Source: Streptomyces sp. NBC_01198 (GTDB taxonomy: Bacteria > Actinomycetota > Actinomycetes > Streptomycetales > Streptomycetaceae). Taken from it: 64,000 nucleotides of DNA. Positions 33,326-43,195 of this stretch are shown one piece after another. The stretch spans positions 5,976,501-6,040,500 of the forward strand of contig NZ_CP108568.1 of assembly GCF_036010485.1 (NCBI RefSeq), in the 5' to 3' direction. Below the pieces are notes generated by a model. That model saw only the letters and a program-made list of their open reading frames with translations. It ran no database searches and had not been told where the DNA came from. Both the position numbers and the translations under genes were made by a program. Every line of letters begins with the position of its first letter. Within the stretch, counting starts at the first letter, position 1.

Positions 33326-34222
33326 TTATCCGGTACGCAACGCCGCGCCGATCGCCTGGTCGACCTCGGGGAAGGCGTACGTGAAGCGGGACTCGAGCAG
33401 CCGCTTGGGCCGCACCCGCTGGCTGCCCAGCACGTCCCCGGCGAATTCGCCCAGCGCGAGGCGCAGCGCAGGCGCCGGGACGGTGGCGAGCGTCGGCCGG
33501 TGCAGGGCGCGGCCCATGGCCGCGGTGACCTCGCGGTTCATCAGCGGCTCCGGCGCGGTCAGGTTGACCGGGCCGGACAGCGCCGGGGTATCGAGGATGT
33601 GCCGCATCGCGGCGATCTCGTCGTGCAGCGAGATGAAGCTCCAGAACTGCCTGCCGTTGCCGAGCCGGCCGCCGAGTCCTGCCTTGAACAGCGGGAAGAG
33701 CCGGCCCCACGCGCCGCCGTGCCGGGCCACGACCAGCCCGGTACGGGCGAATGCGGTACGGACGCCGGCCGCGGCGGCCGGCTCCGCCGCCGCTTCCCAG
33801 TCCCGGACCAGGTCCGCCAGGAACCCGGTGCCGGGCGGGCTGTCCTCGTCGACCCAGTCGTTCCCGGTGTCGCCGTAGTAGCCGATCGCGCTGCCGCACA
33901 GCAGGACTTCGGGCGGCGTGTCCATCCCCGCGACCGCCGCGGTGATGGTGGCGGTGCCCAGGATGCGGCTGTCGTACAGCTCCTTCTTGCGCGCGTCCGT
34001 CCACCGGCGGTCCCCGACGCCGGCGCCCGCCAGGTGCACGACGGCCTGGCAGCCGGCCAGCACGCCGGGGTCCAGCGCCCGGCGCTGCGGGTCCCACCGG
34101 GCCTCCCCGGGGTGCTGCGGCTCCCGCCTGACGAGGCGGACGACGTCATGGCCGTCCGCGCCCAGGGAGGTCGTGAGGGCGGACCCGATCAGACCGGACG
34201 CACCGGTGACGGCAATACGCAT
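33326..34222 (-). CDS. TIGR01777-type NAD(P)-dependent epimerase
   Basis: The 298-residue protein starts MRIAVTGASGLIGSAL (Rossmann Gly-x-x-Gly-x-x-Gly) with GGACGG upstream. The short-chain-like motif YYGD and a DUF1731 C-terminal domain (FAGDVLGSQRVRPKRLLESRFTYAFP) identify the SDR39U1/TIGR01777 family. The substrate is unknown. Confidence 0.88.
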   Translation of the reverse strand: MRIAVTGASGLIGSALTTSLGADGHDVVRLVRREPQHPGEARWDPQRRALDPGVLAGCQAVVHLAGAGVGDRRWTDARKKELYDSRILGTATITAAVAGMDTPPEVLLCGSAIGYYGDTGNDWVDEDSPPGTGFLADLVRDWEAAAEPAAAAGVRTAFARTGLVVARHGGAWGRLFPLFKAGLGGRLGNGRQFWSFISLHDEIAAMRHILDTPALSGPVNLTAPEPLMNREVTAAMGRALHRPTLATVPAPALRLALGEFAGDVLGSQRVRPKRLLESRFTYAFPEVDQAIGAALRTG

Positions 34223-34298
34223 GCCGCCATCTTCCCTCTCCCCGGGCCCGGCGACCCGCGCCATGCGCCCACGGGGGCGCGCCGTTGCTGCATCCGGG

Positions 34299-34326
34299 CC
34301 CCCACCCCCGGCGCCGGGGGTGGGGG
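34299..34326. terminator. Palindromic terminator
   Basis: A 28-bp perfect palindrome centred on GGCGCC with CCCCCACCCCC arms, upstream of the epimerase gene and downstream of the DUF4240 gene (read on the minus strand). A second hairpin, CCCCTT-CGGC-AAGGGG, follows. Confidence 0.7.
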
Positions 34327-34443
34327 GCTCCCCTTCGGCAAGGGGGTGCCCCCACGCGCCCCCGCGGGGTGGTGGCGGCCCAACGCCACAGGACGGCCGG
34401 TGGGGGCCGGGCAGCGGCGCCGGGGGCGGACCCCCGGAGGGGG

Positions 34444-34956
34444 TCAGGTGAAGCGGGACCAGAGTTCAGGGAAGCGCGCCGACATCGTGGGCTCGTTGTC
34501 GAAGTCGAGGGGGTCGCCCTCGGGCTGCTCCTCGTGGGGGAGGCCGAGGTCGGGGAGGCGGACGGCGGTCAGCTGCTCGTAGGCCTCGTCCGCCGCGTAG
34601 CCCAGGTCCTCCGCGTCCCCGTCGGACTCCGGGTCGAAGTCCGGCACCAGGAAGGCCAGGTCGTCGGGGGAGTGCAGGGCGCCCTCGAAGACGTGCCTGC
34701 CCTGGCCGATGAGCCAGCAGCGGAAGTAGTCGAAGGACTCCTCGTCCGCACCGCCCAGCATGATGTCGGCGGCGCCCCACAGGTCCCAGCGGAAGGCCCG
34801 GATGAAGCGGGTCTCGAAGTGCCGCGCGAAGTCGATCACCGCGTCCGGGTCGAGCTGGGCAAGACGCTCGACGAGCAGGTCGGCATGGTCCTCCGGATCG
34901 CCGCCCGCGGCCTCGCGCGTACTGTCGACGATCTCCCAGAACTGCGTCTCGTCCAT
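34444..34956 (-). CDS. DUF4240 protein
   Basis: The 170-residue acidic protein (MDETQFWEIVDSTREAAGGDPEDHADLLVERL, FRWDLWGAADIMLGGADEESFDYFRCWLIGQG) is typical of DUF4240, common in Streptomyces and linked to polymorphic-toxin and immunity-type genes. A GTG one codon earlier is possible. No toxin gene is next to it. Confidence 0.85.
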   Translation of the reverse strand: MDETQFWEIVDSTREAAGGDPEDHADLLVERLAQLDPDAVIDFARHFETRFIRAFRWDLWGAADIMLGGADEESFDYFRCWLIGQGRHVFEGALHSPDDLAFLVPDFDPESDGDAEDLGYAADEAYEQLTAVRLPDLGLPHEEQPEGDPLDFDNEPTMSARFPELWSRFT

Positions 34957-35058
34957 CACCCGTACAGCTTCCCGGTTGCCGCGCGCCGGTGCACGCCCTG
35001 TCCGCCGTAAGCGTCCGTGTCGTTACGCACACCCGCCGCCCGGCGTACCCCGGACGGC

Positions 35059-36060
35059 TCAGCGCCTGCGCAGCCGCAGGCGGTAGCGGACGGAGCGGTG
35101 CAGCGGGCGGTAGCCCAGGGCGGTGTTCACCGCGAGCAGTTGCCGGTTGTCGTCGGGGACGCCGGTGTGGATCTCGGCGAGGTCCGGTTGCGCGGCGGGC
35201 AGCCTGCGCAGCATCTCGGAGGTCATCCACAGGCCGAGCCCGTGGCCGCGGTGGGCCGGGACGACCGCGGTGTCGTACTGGTGGGCGCGGCGGGCGCCGT
35301 CGCCGGGGAGCAGGACGGTGGTGTAGCCGACGACCTCGCCGTCGTCGTGGAGCGCGGCCACCGTCAGCAGGCGGTCGCCGCGGCGGGCGGCGAGTTCGGC
35401 CGTCTCGTGGACGCCGGCCGGGTCCCAGCGCGGCTCGCCGAGGGTCCCGGTGGCCTCCGGCGGGGCCGGCAGGGCTCGCAGGGCGCTGACGAAGGCGTCG
35501 GTGAGGGCGTCGGGGACGGCGCCCTCCCACGCGGTCAGGCGGTAGCCGGGGTGCGGGACCTCGGGGAGCTTGCCGACCTGCCCGGGGATCTCGTCGAGCG
35601 CGAGCCGCTGCCAGGTCAGCCGCGTCACGGGGAGGAAGTCGCGGGTCGCGAGGAAGCCCTCGCCGGGGGTGCCGGAGACGGCCTCGGCGGCCAGGCTGCC
35701 GCAGCCCGCGTCGGTGGCGGCCTCGGTGACGGTGGCGAGCAGCCGGGAGCCGGTGCCGAGCCTGCGGTGGGCCGGGTGGACGGTCAGCTGGATCTCGGCG
35801 GGGCCGCCGGCCGGCTCGCCGTCCGGGGCGTCGGGCAGCCGCAGGGCCGCGGTGGCCACCGGGTCGTCGCCGGAGCCGCGCAGCAGCCACAGCACCAGCC
35901 GCCGGCGGCTGCCGGTGGCGGTCAGCCCCGCCCGCACCGCGGCCTGCGAAGGCACCGGCTCTCCCGGCCGGTCGTGCGCGAGCGCGGCGGACTGCACCCG
36001 GTACCAGGCGCGGAGATCCTCGGCGGTGGGGTCCGTCAGAGGGCTGGGGTTGGCAGGCAT
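35059..36060 (-). CDS. Tandem GNAT acetyltransferase
   Basis: The 333-residue protein has two GNAT domains. The first (about 1-150) has LTVHPAHRRLGTGSRLL, and the second has YDTAVVPAHRGHGLGLWMTSEMLRRL; both fit the acetyl-CoA pyrophosphate loop RxxGxG. The substrate is unknown; related enzymes act on mycothiol precursors or antibiotics. Confidence 0.8.
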   Translation of the reverse strand: MPANPSPLTDPTAEDLRAWYRVQSAALAHDRPGEPVPSQAAVRAGLTATGSRRRLVLWLLRGSGDDPVATAALRLPDAPDGEPAGGPAEIQLTVHPAHRRLGTGSRLLATVTEAATDAGCGSLAAEAVSGTPGEGFLATRDFLPVTRLTWQRLALDEIPGQVGKLPEVPHPGYRLTAWEGAVPDALTDAFVSALRALPAPPEATGTLGEPRWDPAGVHETAELAARRGDRLLTVAALHDDGEVVGYTTVLLPGDGARRAHQYDTAVVPAHRGHGLGLWMTSEMLRRLPAAQPDLAEIHTGVPDDNRQLLAVNTALGYRPLHRSVRYRLRLRRR

Positions 36061-36263
36061 CCGGGGGAACTTAACCGGTGCATGTAGGCGCCCGCAATCC
36101 CTTTCGAGCCAGTAGCTTTGGCCGACTCCCGGGTTTCACTCGCTCCTTGAGCGCCTTGGGCACCAACGGCAGCCGCCGTCACGGGAGTTGGCCGGAGCCA
36201 CACCCGTGACGGCGGTAACGCGCCGGAAACCTGCCCGACGCGTGCGCGGCCGGCCGGCGGCGC

Positions 36264-38936
36264 TCAGAGCCCGTAGCGCTCCGCGGCCTCCTTCACCGTG
36301 GCCGTCTCGACCTCGCCGCGCCGGGCGAGTGCCGCGAGTGCCTGGACGGCCAGCGACTGCGGGTCCACCCCGAAGTGCCTGCGGGCCGCGTCGCGGGTGT
36401 CGGACAGGCCGAACCCGTCGGTGCCGACCGACGTCCAGTCCTGCTCCACCCAGGGCGCTATCTGGTCGGGGACGGCCCGCATCCAGTCGCTGACGGCGAC
36501 CACGGGACCGGGCGCGCCTTCCAGCGCGCGGGTCACGTACGGCGTGCGCTCCTCGCCGCGCAGCCGGGCCGCGTCGCAGTCCAGCGCCTCGCGCCGCAGC
36601 TCGGTCCAGGACGGCGCGGACCACACGTCGGCGGCCACGCCCCAGTCCTCGGCGAGCAGCCGCTGGGCGTCCAGCGCCCAGTGGATGGCGGTGCCTGAGG
36701 CCAGCAGCTGCAGCCGCGGGGCGCCGGGCGCCGGGTCGGCGGCGGCCTGGTAGCGGTAGAGGCCCCTGAGGATGCCCTCCTCGACGCCGGCCGGCATCGC
36801 GGGCTGCACCTTGGGCTCGTTGTAGACGGTCAGGTAGTAGAAGACGTCCTCGGCGTCCGGCCCGTACATCCGCCGCAGGCCCTCGCGGACGATGACCGCG
36901 ACCTCGTACGCGAACGCCGGGTCGTAGGAGATCGCCGCCGGGTTGGTGGAGGCGATCAGATGCGAGTGGCCGTCGGCGTGCTGCAGGCCCTCACCGGTCA
37001 TCGTGGTGCGCCCGGCCGTCGCGCCGATCACGAACCCGCGGCCCAGCTGGTCGGCCAGCGCCCAGAACTGGTCGGCGGTGCGCTGGAAGCCGAACATCGA
37101 GTAGAAGATGTAGAACGGGATCATCGGCTCGCCGTGCGTGGCGTACGCGGTGGCCGCCGCGGTGAAGTCGGCGAGCGAACCGGCCTCGGTGATCCCCTCG
37201 TTGAGGATCTGGCCGTCCTTCGCCTCCTTGTAGTACAGCAGCTGGTCGCGGTCGACCGGGTCGTACGTCTGGCCCTTGGGCGAGTACAGTCCCGCGGACG
37301 GGAAGAGCGACTCCATGCCGAAGGTGCGCGCCTCGTCGGGGACGATCGGCACCCAGCGGCGGCCGGTCTCCTTCTCCCGCATCAGGTCCTTGACCAGCCG
37401 GACGAACGCCATCGTGGTGGCGATCTCCTGCGTGCCCGAGCCCTTCTCCAGGCTCGCGTAGGCCTTGTCGGGCGGCAGCGGCAGCGGCTTGGCGACGACC
37501 TTGCGGGCCGGGGCGGGACCGCCGAGCGCCGCGCGCCGCTCGCGCAGGTAGCGCATCTCGGGCGAGTCCTCGCCCGGGTGCCAGTACGGGACGACGTCCG
37601 CGTCCAGGGCGCTGTCCGGGATCGGCAGCTCCAGCAGGTCGCGCATCACCCGGAACTGCGGGAGGGTGAGCTTCTTCATCTGGTGGTTGGCGTTGCGCGA
37701 CTCGAAGCCGGTGCCGAGCGTGTAGCCCTTCACCGTCTGGGCGAGCACCACGGTCGGGGCGCCCTTGTGGTCCAGCGCGGCCCGGTAGGCGGCATAGACC
37801 TTGCGCGGCTCGTGCCCGGCCCGTGAGGTCTGGAAGAGTTCGAGCACCTTGGCGTCGCCGAGCCGGCCGCCGATGGTCCGCAGCGAGGGGTCCGCCCCGA
37901 AGAAGTGCTCGCGGATGTAGGCCGCGTCCCGGGTGGCGTACGTCTGGAACTGCGCGTCCGGCACCTCGCGCAGTCGCCGCAGCAGCGCCCCGTCGGTGTC
38001 CTGGGCGAGCACCTCGTCCCAGGCCGCGCCCCACAGCGCCTTGACCACGTTCCAGCCGGCCGCGCGGAACTGCGCCTCCAGCTCCTGGACGATCTTGAAG
38101 TTGGGGCGGACCGGGCCGTCGAGCCGCTGCAGGTTGCAGTTGATCACGAAGGTCAGGTTGTCCAGGCCCTCGCGCCCGGCCAGCGCCAGAGCGGCCGTCG
38201 ACTCGGGCTCGTCCATCTCGCCGTCGCCGAGGAAGGCCCAGACATGCGAGTCGGAGGTGTCCTTGACGCCTCGGTGCTCCAGGTAGCGGTTGAAGCGGGC
38301 CTGGTAGATCGCGGACAGCGGGCCGAGGCCCATCGAGACGGTGGGGAACTCCCACAGCCACGGCAGCCGCCGCGGGTGCGGGTACGAGGGCAGGCCGTCG
38401 CCGCCGGCCTCCTGCCGGAACCGGTCGAGCTGCCCCTCGGACAGCCGGCCGTCGAGGAAGGCGCGGGCGTAGATGCCGGGGGAGGCGTGGCCCTGGAGGT
38501 ACAGCTGGTCGCCGGACCCGGTGCCTTCCTTGCCCCGGAAGAAGTGCTGGAAGCCGGTCTCGTACAGCCAGGCCGCCGACGCGAACGTGGCGATGTGGCC
38601 GCCGAGTCCGAGCTTGCTGCCACGGGTCACCATGGCAGCGGCGTTCCAGCGGTTCCAGGCGGTGATCCTGGCCTCCATCGCCTCGTCGCCCGGGTAGGCG
38701 GGCTCGGCGGAGGTCGGGATCGTGTTGATGTACTCCGTCTCCAGCAGGGAGGGCAGCGCGATGCCGTCGGCACTGGCGCCTTCGAGGGTCCTGCGCATCA
38801 GGTACGCGGCCCGGTGCGGCCCGGCGGCCTTGGTGACGGCGTCGAGCGACGCGAGCCACTCCGTGGTCTCTTCCGGGTCGCGGTCCGGGATCTGGTCGAG
38901 CTGACTGGGCCGGGTACGGCCAACGGCGTCAGGCAT
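36264..38936 (-). CDS. aceE: Pyruvate dehydrogenase E1, homodimeric type
   Basis: The 890-residue protein matches AceE. It has the thiamine diphosphate motif FLGDGEMDEPES ... FVINCNLQRLDGP (GDG-N), SKLGLGGHIATFASAAWLYE, and the C-terminal transketolase region. It decarboxylates pyruvate and feeds acetyl groups to the lipoyl domains of the E2 encoded at 39930. A GntR regulator lies just upstream on the same strand. Confidence 0.97.
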   Translation of the reverse strand: MPDAVGRTRPSQLDQIPDRDPEETTEWLASLDAVTKAAGPHRAAYLMRRTLEGASADGIALPSLLETEYINTIPTSAEPAYPGDEAMEARITAWNRWNAAAMVTRGSKLGLGGHIATFASAAWLYETGFQHFFRGKEGTGSGDQLYLQGHASPGIYARAFLDGRLSEGQLDRFRQEAGGDGLPSYPHPRRLPWLWEFPTVSMGLGPLSAIYQARFNRYLEHRGVKDTSDSHVWAFLGDGEMDEPESTAALALAGREGLDNLTFVINCNLQRLDGPVRPNFKIVQELEAQFRAAGWNVVKALWGAAWDEVLAQDTDGALLRRLREVPDAQFQTYATRDAAYIREHFFGADPSLRTIGGRLGDAKVLELFQTSRAGHEPRKVYAAYRAALDHKGAPTVVLAQTVKGYTLGTGFESRNANHQMKKLTLPQFRVMRDLLELPIPDSALDADVVPYWHPGEDSPEMRYLRERRAALGGPAPARKVVAKPLPLPPDKAYASLEKGSGTQEIATTMAFVRLVKDLMREKETGRRWVPIVPDEARTFGMESLFPSAGLYSPKGQTYDPVDRDQLLYYKEAKDGQILNEGITEAGSLADFTAAATAYATHGEPMIPFYIFYSMFGFQRTADQFWALADQLGRGFVIGATAGRTTMTGEGLQHADGHSHLIASTNPAAISYDPAFAYEVAVIVREGLRRMYGPDAEDVFYYLTVYNEPKVQPAMPAGVEEGILRGLYRYQAAADPAPGAPRLQLLASGTAIHWALDAQRLLAEDWGVAADVWSAPSWTELRREALDCDAARLRGEERTPYVTRALEGAPGPVVAVSDWMRAVPDQIAPWVEQDWTSVGTDGFGLSDTRDAARRHFGVDPQSLAVQALAALARRGEVETATVKEAAERYGL

Positions 38937-39033
38937 GGGGTGCCGCCTTCCGAGCGGAGGGAGGTGATGAGTGCGAGTGATGAGTCGGCAGACAGGGCTC
39001 GCCCTCCGCTGTCGAGGTTACGCCTGCGATCGA

Positions 39034-39043
39034 TGATCGATCA
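39034..39043. promoter_or_regulatory. TGATCGATCA palindrome upstream of aceE
   Basis: A perfect 10-bp palindrome, inside CGATCGATGATCGATCA, about 100 bases before the aceE start. It could be the operator of the GntR protein encoded next to it. No other copies were seen nearby. Confidence 0.35.
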
Positions 39044-39151
39044 ATCCTTCTCGGCGGCCGATTCCAAGTCGGCACGGGGTGCCAGCCTCATAGGCACGCG
39101 GTGCCGTGGCCTGCGCGTCTTCGATTCGCAGGGCGCCCGCCGGAGTGCCGG

Positions 39152-39790
39152 TCAGACCTGGGGCGCGCAGCTCAGCACGTGGGACTTGATCAGCTCGCAG
39201 ATCCGCGGGTCGCGCCGGGTGAAGGCGTCGACGATCTCCTGGTGCTCGGCGGCGTAGGCGCGCGGCGCCGGGCTCAGCCAGCGGATGGACAGCGTCGTCC
39301 AGACCTCGATGCCGAGCGACTCCCACGCGTGCAGCAGCACCGCGTTGCCCGCGGCGCGGACCAGCTCGTGGTGGAAGGCCACGGTGTGCCGCACCTGGGC
39401 CTCGCCGTCGAGCTCCGCGTCGGCCAGCCGCAGCGCGGCGACCTCGCTGGCCAGGGCGGCCGGGTCGGCGGCGAGCCGCGGCGCGGCCAGCTCGGCGGCG
39501 ACCTGTTCCAGCCCCGCGCGGACCGGATAGCTCTCCTTGAGGTCGGCGGCGGTGAGCCCCCGCACCCGGACGCCCTTGTTCGGCGCGGACTCGATCAGCC
39601 GCAGCGCCTCAAGCTCGCGCAGCGCCTCCCGCACGGGCGTCTGGCTGACCTGCAGCTCCACCGCGATCCTGCGCTCCACGATCCGCTCGCCCGGCTTCCA
39701 GCGCCCGCTGACGATCCCCTCCAGGATGTGCTCGCGGATCTGCTCGCGGAGACTGTGCACGACCAGGTGCGGGACGGCGGCAGGGGCCAT
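39152..39790 (-). CDS. GntR/FCD-family regulator
   Basis: The start ATG (MAPAAVPHLVVHSLREQIREHILEG) follows AAGGAG. The 212-residue protein has a GntR helix-turn-helix (RRIAVELQVSQTPVREALRELEALRLIE) and a C-terminal FCD ligand domain with the metal-binding pattern HHELVRAAGN. Many FCD regulators sense organic acids; control of aceE, 215 bases downstream, by pyruvate or a related acid is a reasonable guess. Confidence 0.88.
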   Translation of the reverse strand: MAPAAVPHLVVHSLREQIREHILEGIVSGRWKPGERIVERRIAVELQVSQTPVREALRELEALRLIESAPNKGVRVRGLTAADLKESYPVRAGLEQVAAELAAPRLAADPAALASEVAALRLADAELDGEAQVRHTVAFHHELVRAAGNAVLLHAWESLGIEVWTTLSIRWLSPAPRAYAAEHQEIVDAFTRRDPRICELIKSHVLSCAPQV

Positions 39791-39929
39791 GGGGCGCGCT
39801 CCTTCACAGGTTGCGTGACTTAGACGATACGACGCGGAAGCGACACTGCCTCCCACCCGGACGCGGCGGCGCCCCCGTCCCGGGTGTACCGGGGCGGGGG
39901 CGCCGTGGCGTGCGGCGTGCCGCGACCGC

Positions 39930-41756
39930 TTACAGGCCGAGCTCGACCTCGAACTCGCCCGCCTCCAGGATCTCCTTGACCGCCGTCAGGTAACGGGCCG
40001 CGTCGGCACCGTCCACCAGCCGGTGGTCGTAGGACAGCGACAGGAAGGTCATGTCGCGGACGCCGATGACCGTGCCGTCCGGGGTCTCCACGACCACCGG
40101 GCGCTTGACGGTCGCGCCGATACCGAGGATCGCCGCCTGGTTCGGCGGCACGATGACGGTGTCGAAGAGCGCGCCGCGCGACCCGGTGTTGCTGATGGTG
40201 AAGGTCGCGCCGGCCAGGTCGTCCGGGGTGATCTTGCTGGCCCGGACGTTGGCCGCCAGCTCCGCGGTCTTCTTGGCGATACCGGCGATGTTCAGGTCGC
40301 CCGCACCCTTGATGACCGGGGTCATCAGACCCTTCTCGGAGTCCACCGCGATCCCGATGTTCTCGGAGTCGAAGTAGGTGATCGTCCCCTCGTCCTCGTT
40401 GATCCTGGCGTTGACCACCGGGTGCGCCTTGAGGGCCTGGGCTGCGGCCTTGACGTAGAACGGCATCGGCGAGAGCTTGACGCCCTCGCGGGCCGCGAAG
40501 GCCTCCTTGGCCTGGGCGCGCAGCCGCATGACGCGGGTGACGTCCACCTCGACGACGCTGGTGAGCTGCGCCTGCGAGTGCAGGGCCTTCATCATGTTGT
40601 CGCCGATGACCTTGCGCATCCGGGTCATCTTGACGGTCTGGCCACGCAGCGGGGACACCGCGGCGGGGGCCTTCGAAGCGGCGGCCGGGGCGGCCTTCGG
40701 CGCTGCCGCGGCGGCCTTCGCGGCCTCGGCGGCGGCGATGACGTCCTGCTTGCGGATCCGCCCGCCGACGCCCGTGCCCTTCACGAAGCCGAGGTTCACG
40801 CCGTTCTCGGCGGCGAGCTTGCGGACCAGCGGCGTGACGTACGCGCCGTCGTCGCCGGCCGCGGGGGCCGCGGCGGCGGGTGCCGCGGCTGCGGCGGCGG
40901 CCGGAGCCGGCGCGGGGGCCGGAGCAGGGGCGGGTGCCGGTGCCGGGGCGGGTGCCGCCGGAGCAGGCGCGGCGGGGGCCGGCGCGGGGGCCGGCGGTGC
41001 CGCCTGAGCCGGCGCGGGGGCGGGAGCGGGAGCCGCCGGGGCCGGGGCCTGGGCGGCGGGGGCCGGGGCGGGCGCGGCGGGCGCCGGAGCCGCGGCGGGC
41101 GCGGCACCGGCCGCACCGATCACCGCGAGCCGGGCGCCGACCTCGGCCGTACCGTCCTCCTCGACCAGGATCTCCAGCAGCGTGCCCGCCACCGGGGACG
41201 GGATCTCGGTGTCGACCTTGTCGGTCGAGACCTCGAGCAGCGGCTCGTCGGCCTCGACGCTCTCGCCGACCGCCTTGAGCCAGCGGGTGACGGTGCCCTC
41301 GGTGACGGACTCGCCCAGCGCGGGCAGCAGCACGTCGGTGCCGGACGCGGTGGACTCGCCGGCCGTCGCCTCGGCGGTCGGGGCCGGCGCGGGGGCGGCG
41401 GCCTCGGTCGACGGGGCGGTCGGGTCGGCGGCCGGCTCCGGCTGCGCCTCGGGCTGCGGTTCGGGCTGCGCCTCGGGCTGGGCAGCCTGGGCGGGGGCAG
41501 CGGCGGCGGGCGCGCCGCTGCCGTCGTCGATGACGGCCAGTTCAGCGCCGACCTCGACGGTCTCGTCCTCGGCGACCTTGATGGACGAGAGCACGCCGGA
41601 GGCGGGCGAGGGGATCTCGGTGTCGACCTTGTCGGTCGAGACCTCGAGCAGCGGCTCGTCGGCCTCGACGCGCTCACCCTCGGCCTTGAGCCAGCGGGTG
41701 ACGGTGCCCTCGGTCACGCTCTCGCCGAGCGCCGGCAGGGTTACGGAAACCGCCAT
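39930..41756 (-). CDS. sucB: Dihydrolipoamide acyltransferase E2 with two lipoyl domains
   Basis: The 608-residue protein has two lipoyl domains (about 1-76 and 143-218), each with the lipoylated lysine in STDKVDTEIPSP. A long Ala/Pro linker follows (about 225-300), then a peripheral-subunit-binding domain (YVTPLVRKLAAENGV), and a catalytic domain ending SYDHRLVDGADAARYL. In actinobacteria this E2 serves both pyruvate and 2-oxoglutarate dehydrogenase activities; the sucB name is by homology. It follows lpd on the same strand. Confidence 0.92.
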   Translation of the reverse strand: MAVSVTLPALGESVTEGTVTRWLKAEGERVEADEPLLEVSTDKVDTEIPSPASGVLSSIKVAEDETVEVGAELAVIDDGSGAPAAAAPAQAAQPEAQPEPQPEAQPEPAADPTAPSTEAAAPAPAPTAEATAGESTASGTDVLLPALGESVTEGTVTRWLKAVGESVEADEPLLEVSTDKVDTEIPSPVAGTLLEILVEEDGTAEVGARLAVIGAAGAAPAAAPAPAAPAPAPAAQAPAPAAPAPAPAPAQAAPPAPAPAPAAPAPAAPAPAPAPAPAPAPAPAPAAAAAAAPAAAAPAAGDDGAYVTPLVRKLAAENGVNLGFVKGTGVGGRIRKQDVIAAAEAAKAAAAAPKAAPAAASKAPAAVSPLRGQTVKMTRMRKVIGDNMMKALHSQAQLTSVVEVDVTRVMRLRAQAKEAFAAREGVKLSPMPFYVKAAAQALKAHPVVNARINEDEGTITYFDSENIGIAVDSEKGLMTPVIKGAGDLNIAGIAKKTAELAANVRASKITPDDLAGATFTISNTGSRGALFDTVIVPPNQAAILGIGATVKRPVVVETPDGTVIGVRDMTFLSLSYDHRLVDGADAARYLTAVKEILEAGEFEVELGL

Positions 41757-41806
41757 GGTTGCGGTTACTCCTCACGATCTGTGCGAATGGGTGGCGTGAT
41801 TGAGGG

Positions 41807-43195
41807 TCAGTCGTGCGCGTGCAGCGGCTTGCCCGCGAGGGCGAGGTGGGCCTCGCCCATCGCCTCGTTCTGCGTCGGGTGCGCGTGGATGAGCTGCGCG
41901 ACCTCGGCCGGCAGCGCCTCCCAGTTGTAGATCAGCTGCGCTTCGCCGACCTGCTCGCCCATCCGGTCGCCGACCAGGTGGACGCCCACGACGGCACCGT
42001 CGCGGACCTGGACGAGCTTGATCTCGCCCGCGGTCTTGAGGATCTTGCTCTTGCCGTTGCCCGCCAGGTTGTACTTGAGCGTCACGACCTTGTCGGCGCC
42101 GTAGACCTCCTTGGCCTTGGCCTCGGTGATGCCCACGGAGGCGACCTCGGGGTGGCAGTACGTCACCCGCGGCACACCGTCGTAGTCGATCGGCACCGCC
42201 TTCAGGCCCGCCAGGCGCTCCGCCACCAGGATGCCCTCGGCGAAGCCGACGTGCGCCAGCTGCAGGGTGGGCACCAGGTCGCCGACGGCCGAGATGGTCG
42301 GCACGTTCGTCCGCATGTACTCGTCGACCAGGACGAAGCCGCGGTCCATCGCGACGCCCTGCTCCTCGTAGCCCAGGTTCTGCGAGACCGGGCCGCGGCC
42401 GATCGCGACCAGCAGCACCTCCGCCTCGAAGGTCTTGCCGTCCGCCAGCGTCACCTTGACACCGTCCGCGGTGTACTCGGCGCTCTGGAAGAAGGTGCCC
42501 AGGTTGAACTTGATGCCGCGCTTGCGGAAGGCCCGCTCCAGCAGCTTCGAGCTGTTCTCGTCCTCGACCGGCACCAGGTGCGGCAGGCCCTCGATGATGG
42601 TCACCTCGGTGCCGAAGGACTTCCACGCCGAGGCGAACTCGACGCCGATCACGCCGCCGCCCAGCACGATCGCGCTCTTCGGGACCCGGTCCAGCGTCAG
42701 CGCGTGGTCCGAGGAGATGATCCGGTTGCCGTCGATGGTCAGCCCGGGCAGCGAGCGCGGTACGGAACCGGTCGCCAGCACCACGTGCCGGCCCTGGATC
42801 CGCTGACCGTTCACATCGACCGAGGTCGGGGACGACAGCCGTCCCTCACCCTCGATGTACGTCACCTTGCGTGACGCCACCAGGCCCTGCAGGCCCTTGT
42901 AGAGGCCCGAGATCACGTCGTCCTTGTACTTGTGGACGGCGGCGATGTCGATGCCCTCGAAGGTGGCTTTCACGCCGAACTGCTCGCTCTCGCGAGCCTG
43001 GTCCGCGATCTCACCGGCGTGCAGCAGCGCCTTGGTGGGAATGCAGCCGTTGTGCAGACAGGTGCCCCCGAGCTTGTTCTTCTCGATCAGGGCGACGTCC
43101 AGTCCCAGCTGCGCGGCACGCAGGGCGGCTGCGTAGCCGCCACTGCCGCCGCCGAGGATCACTAGGTCGAAAACAGTGCTGGCGTCGTTCGCCAC
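41807..43195 (-). CDS. lpdA: Dihydrolipoyl dehydrogenase
   Basis: The GTG start (VANDASTVFDLVILGGGSGG) follows GGAGGACGTG. The 462-residue enzyme has the FAD motif GGGSGGYAAALRAAQ, the redox disulfide GGTCLHNGCIPTKAL, the NAD motif VLGGGVIGVEFASAW, and the catalytic HAHPTQNEA at the C-terminus. It reoxidises lipoyl groups of the E2 encoded 50 bases downstream. Confidence 0.97.
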   Translation of the reverse strand: MANDASTVFDLVILGGGSGGYAAALRAAQLGLDVALIEKNKLGGTCLHNGCIPTKALLHAGEIADQARESEQFGVKATFEGIDIAAVHKYKDDVISGLYKGLQGLVASRKVTYIEGEGRLSSPTSVDVNGQRIQGRHVVLATGSVPRSLPGLTIDGNRIISSDHALTLDRVPKSAIVLGGGVIGVEFASAWKSFGTEVTIIEGLPHLVPVEDENSSKLLERAFRKRGIKFNLGTFFQSAEYTADGVKVTLADGKTFEAEVLLVAIGRGPVSQNLGYEEQGVAMDRGFVLVDEYMRTNVPTISAVGDLVPTLQLAHVGFAEGILVAERLAGLKAVPIDYDGVPRVTYCHPEVASVGITEAKAKEVYGADKVVTLKYNLAGNGKSKILKTAGEIKLVQVRDGAVVGVHLVGDRMGEQVGEAQLIYNWEALPAEVAQLIHAHPTQNEAMGEAHLALAGKPLHAHD

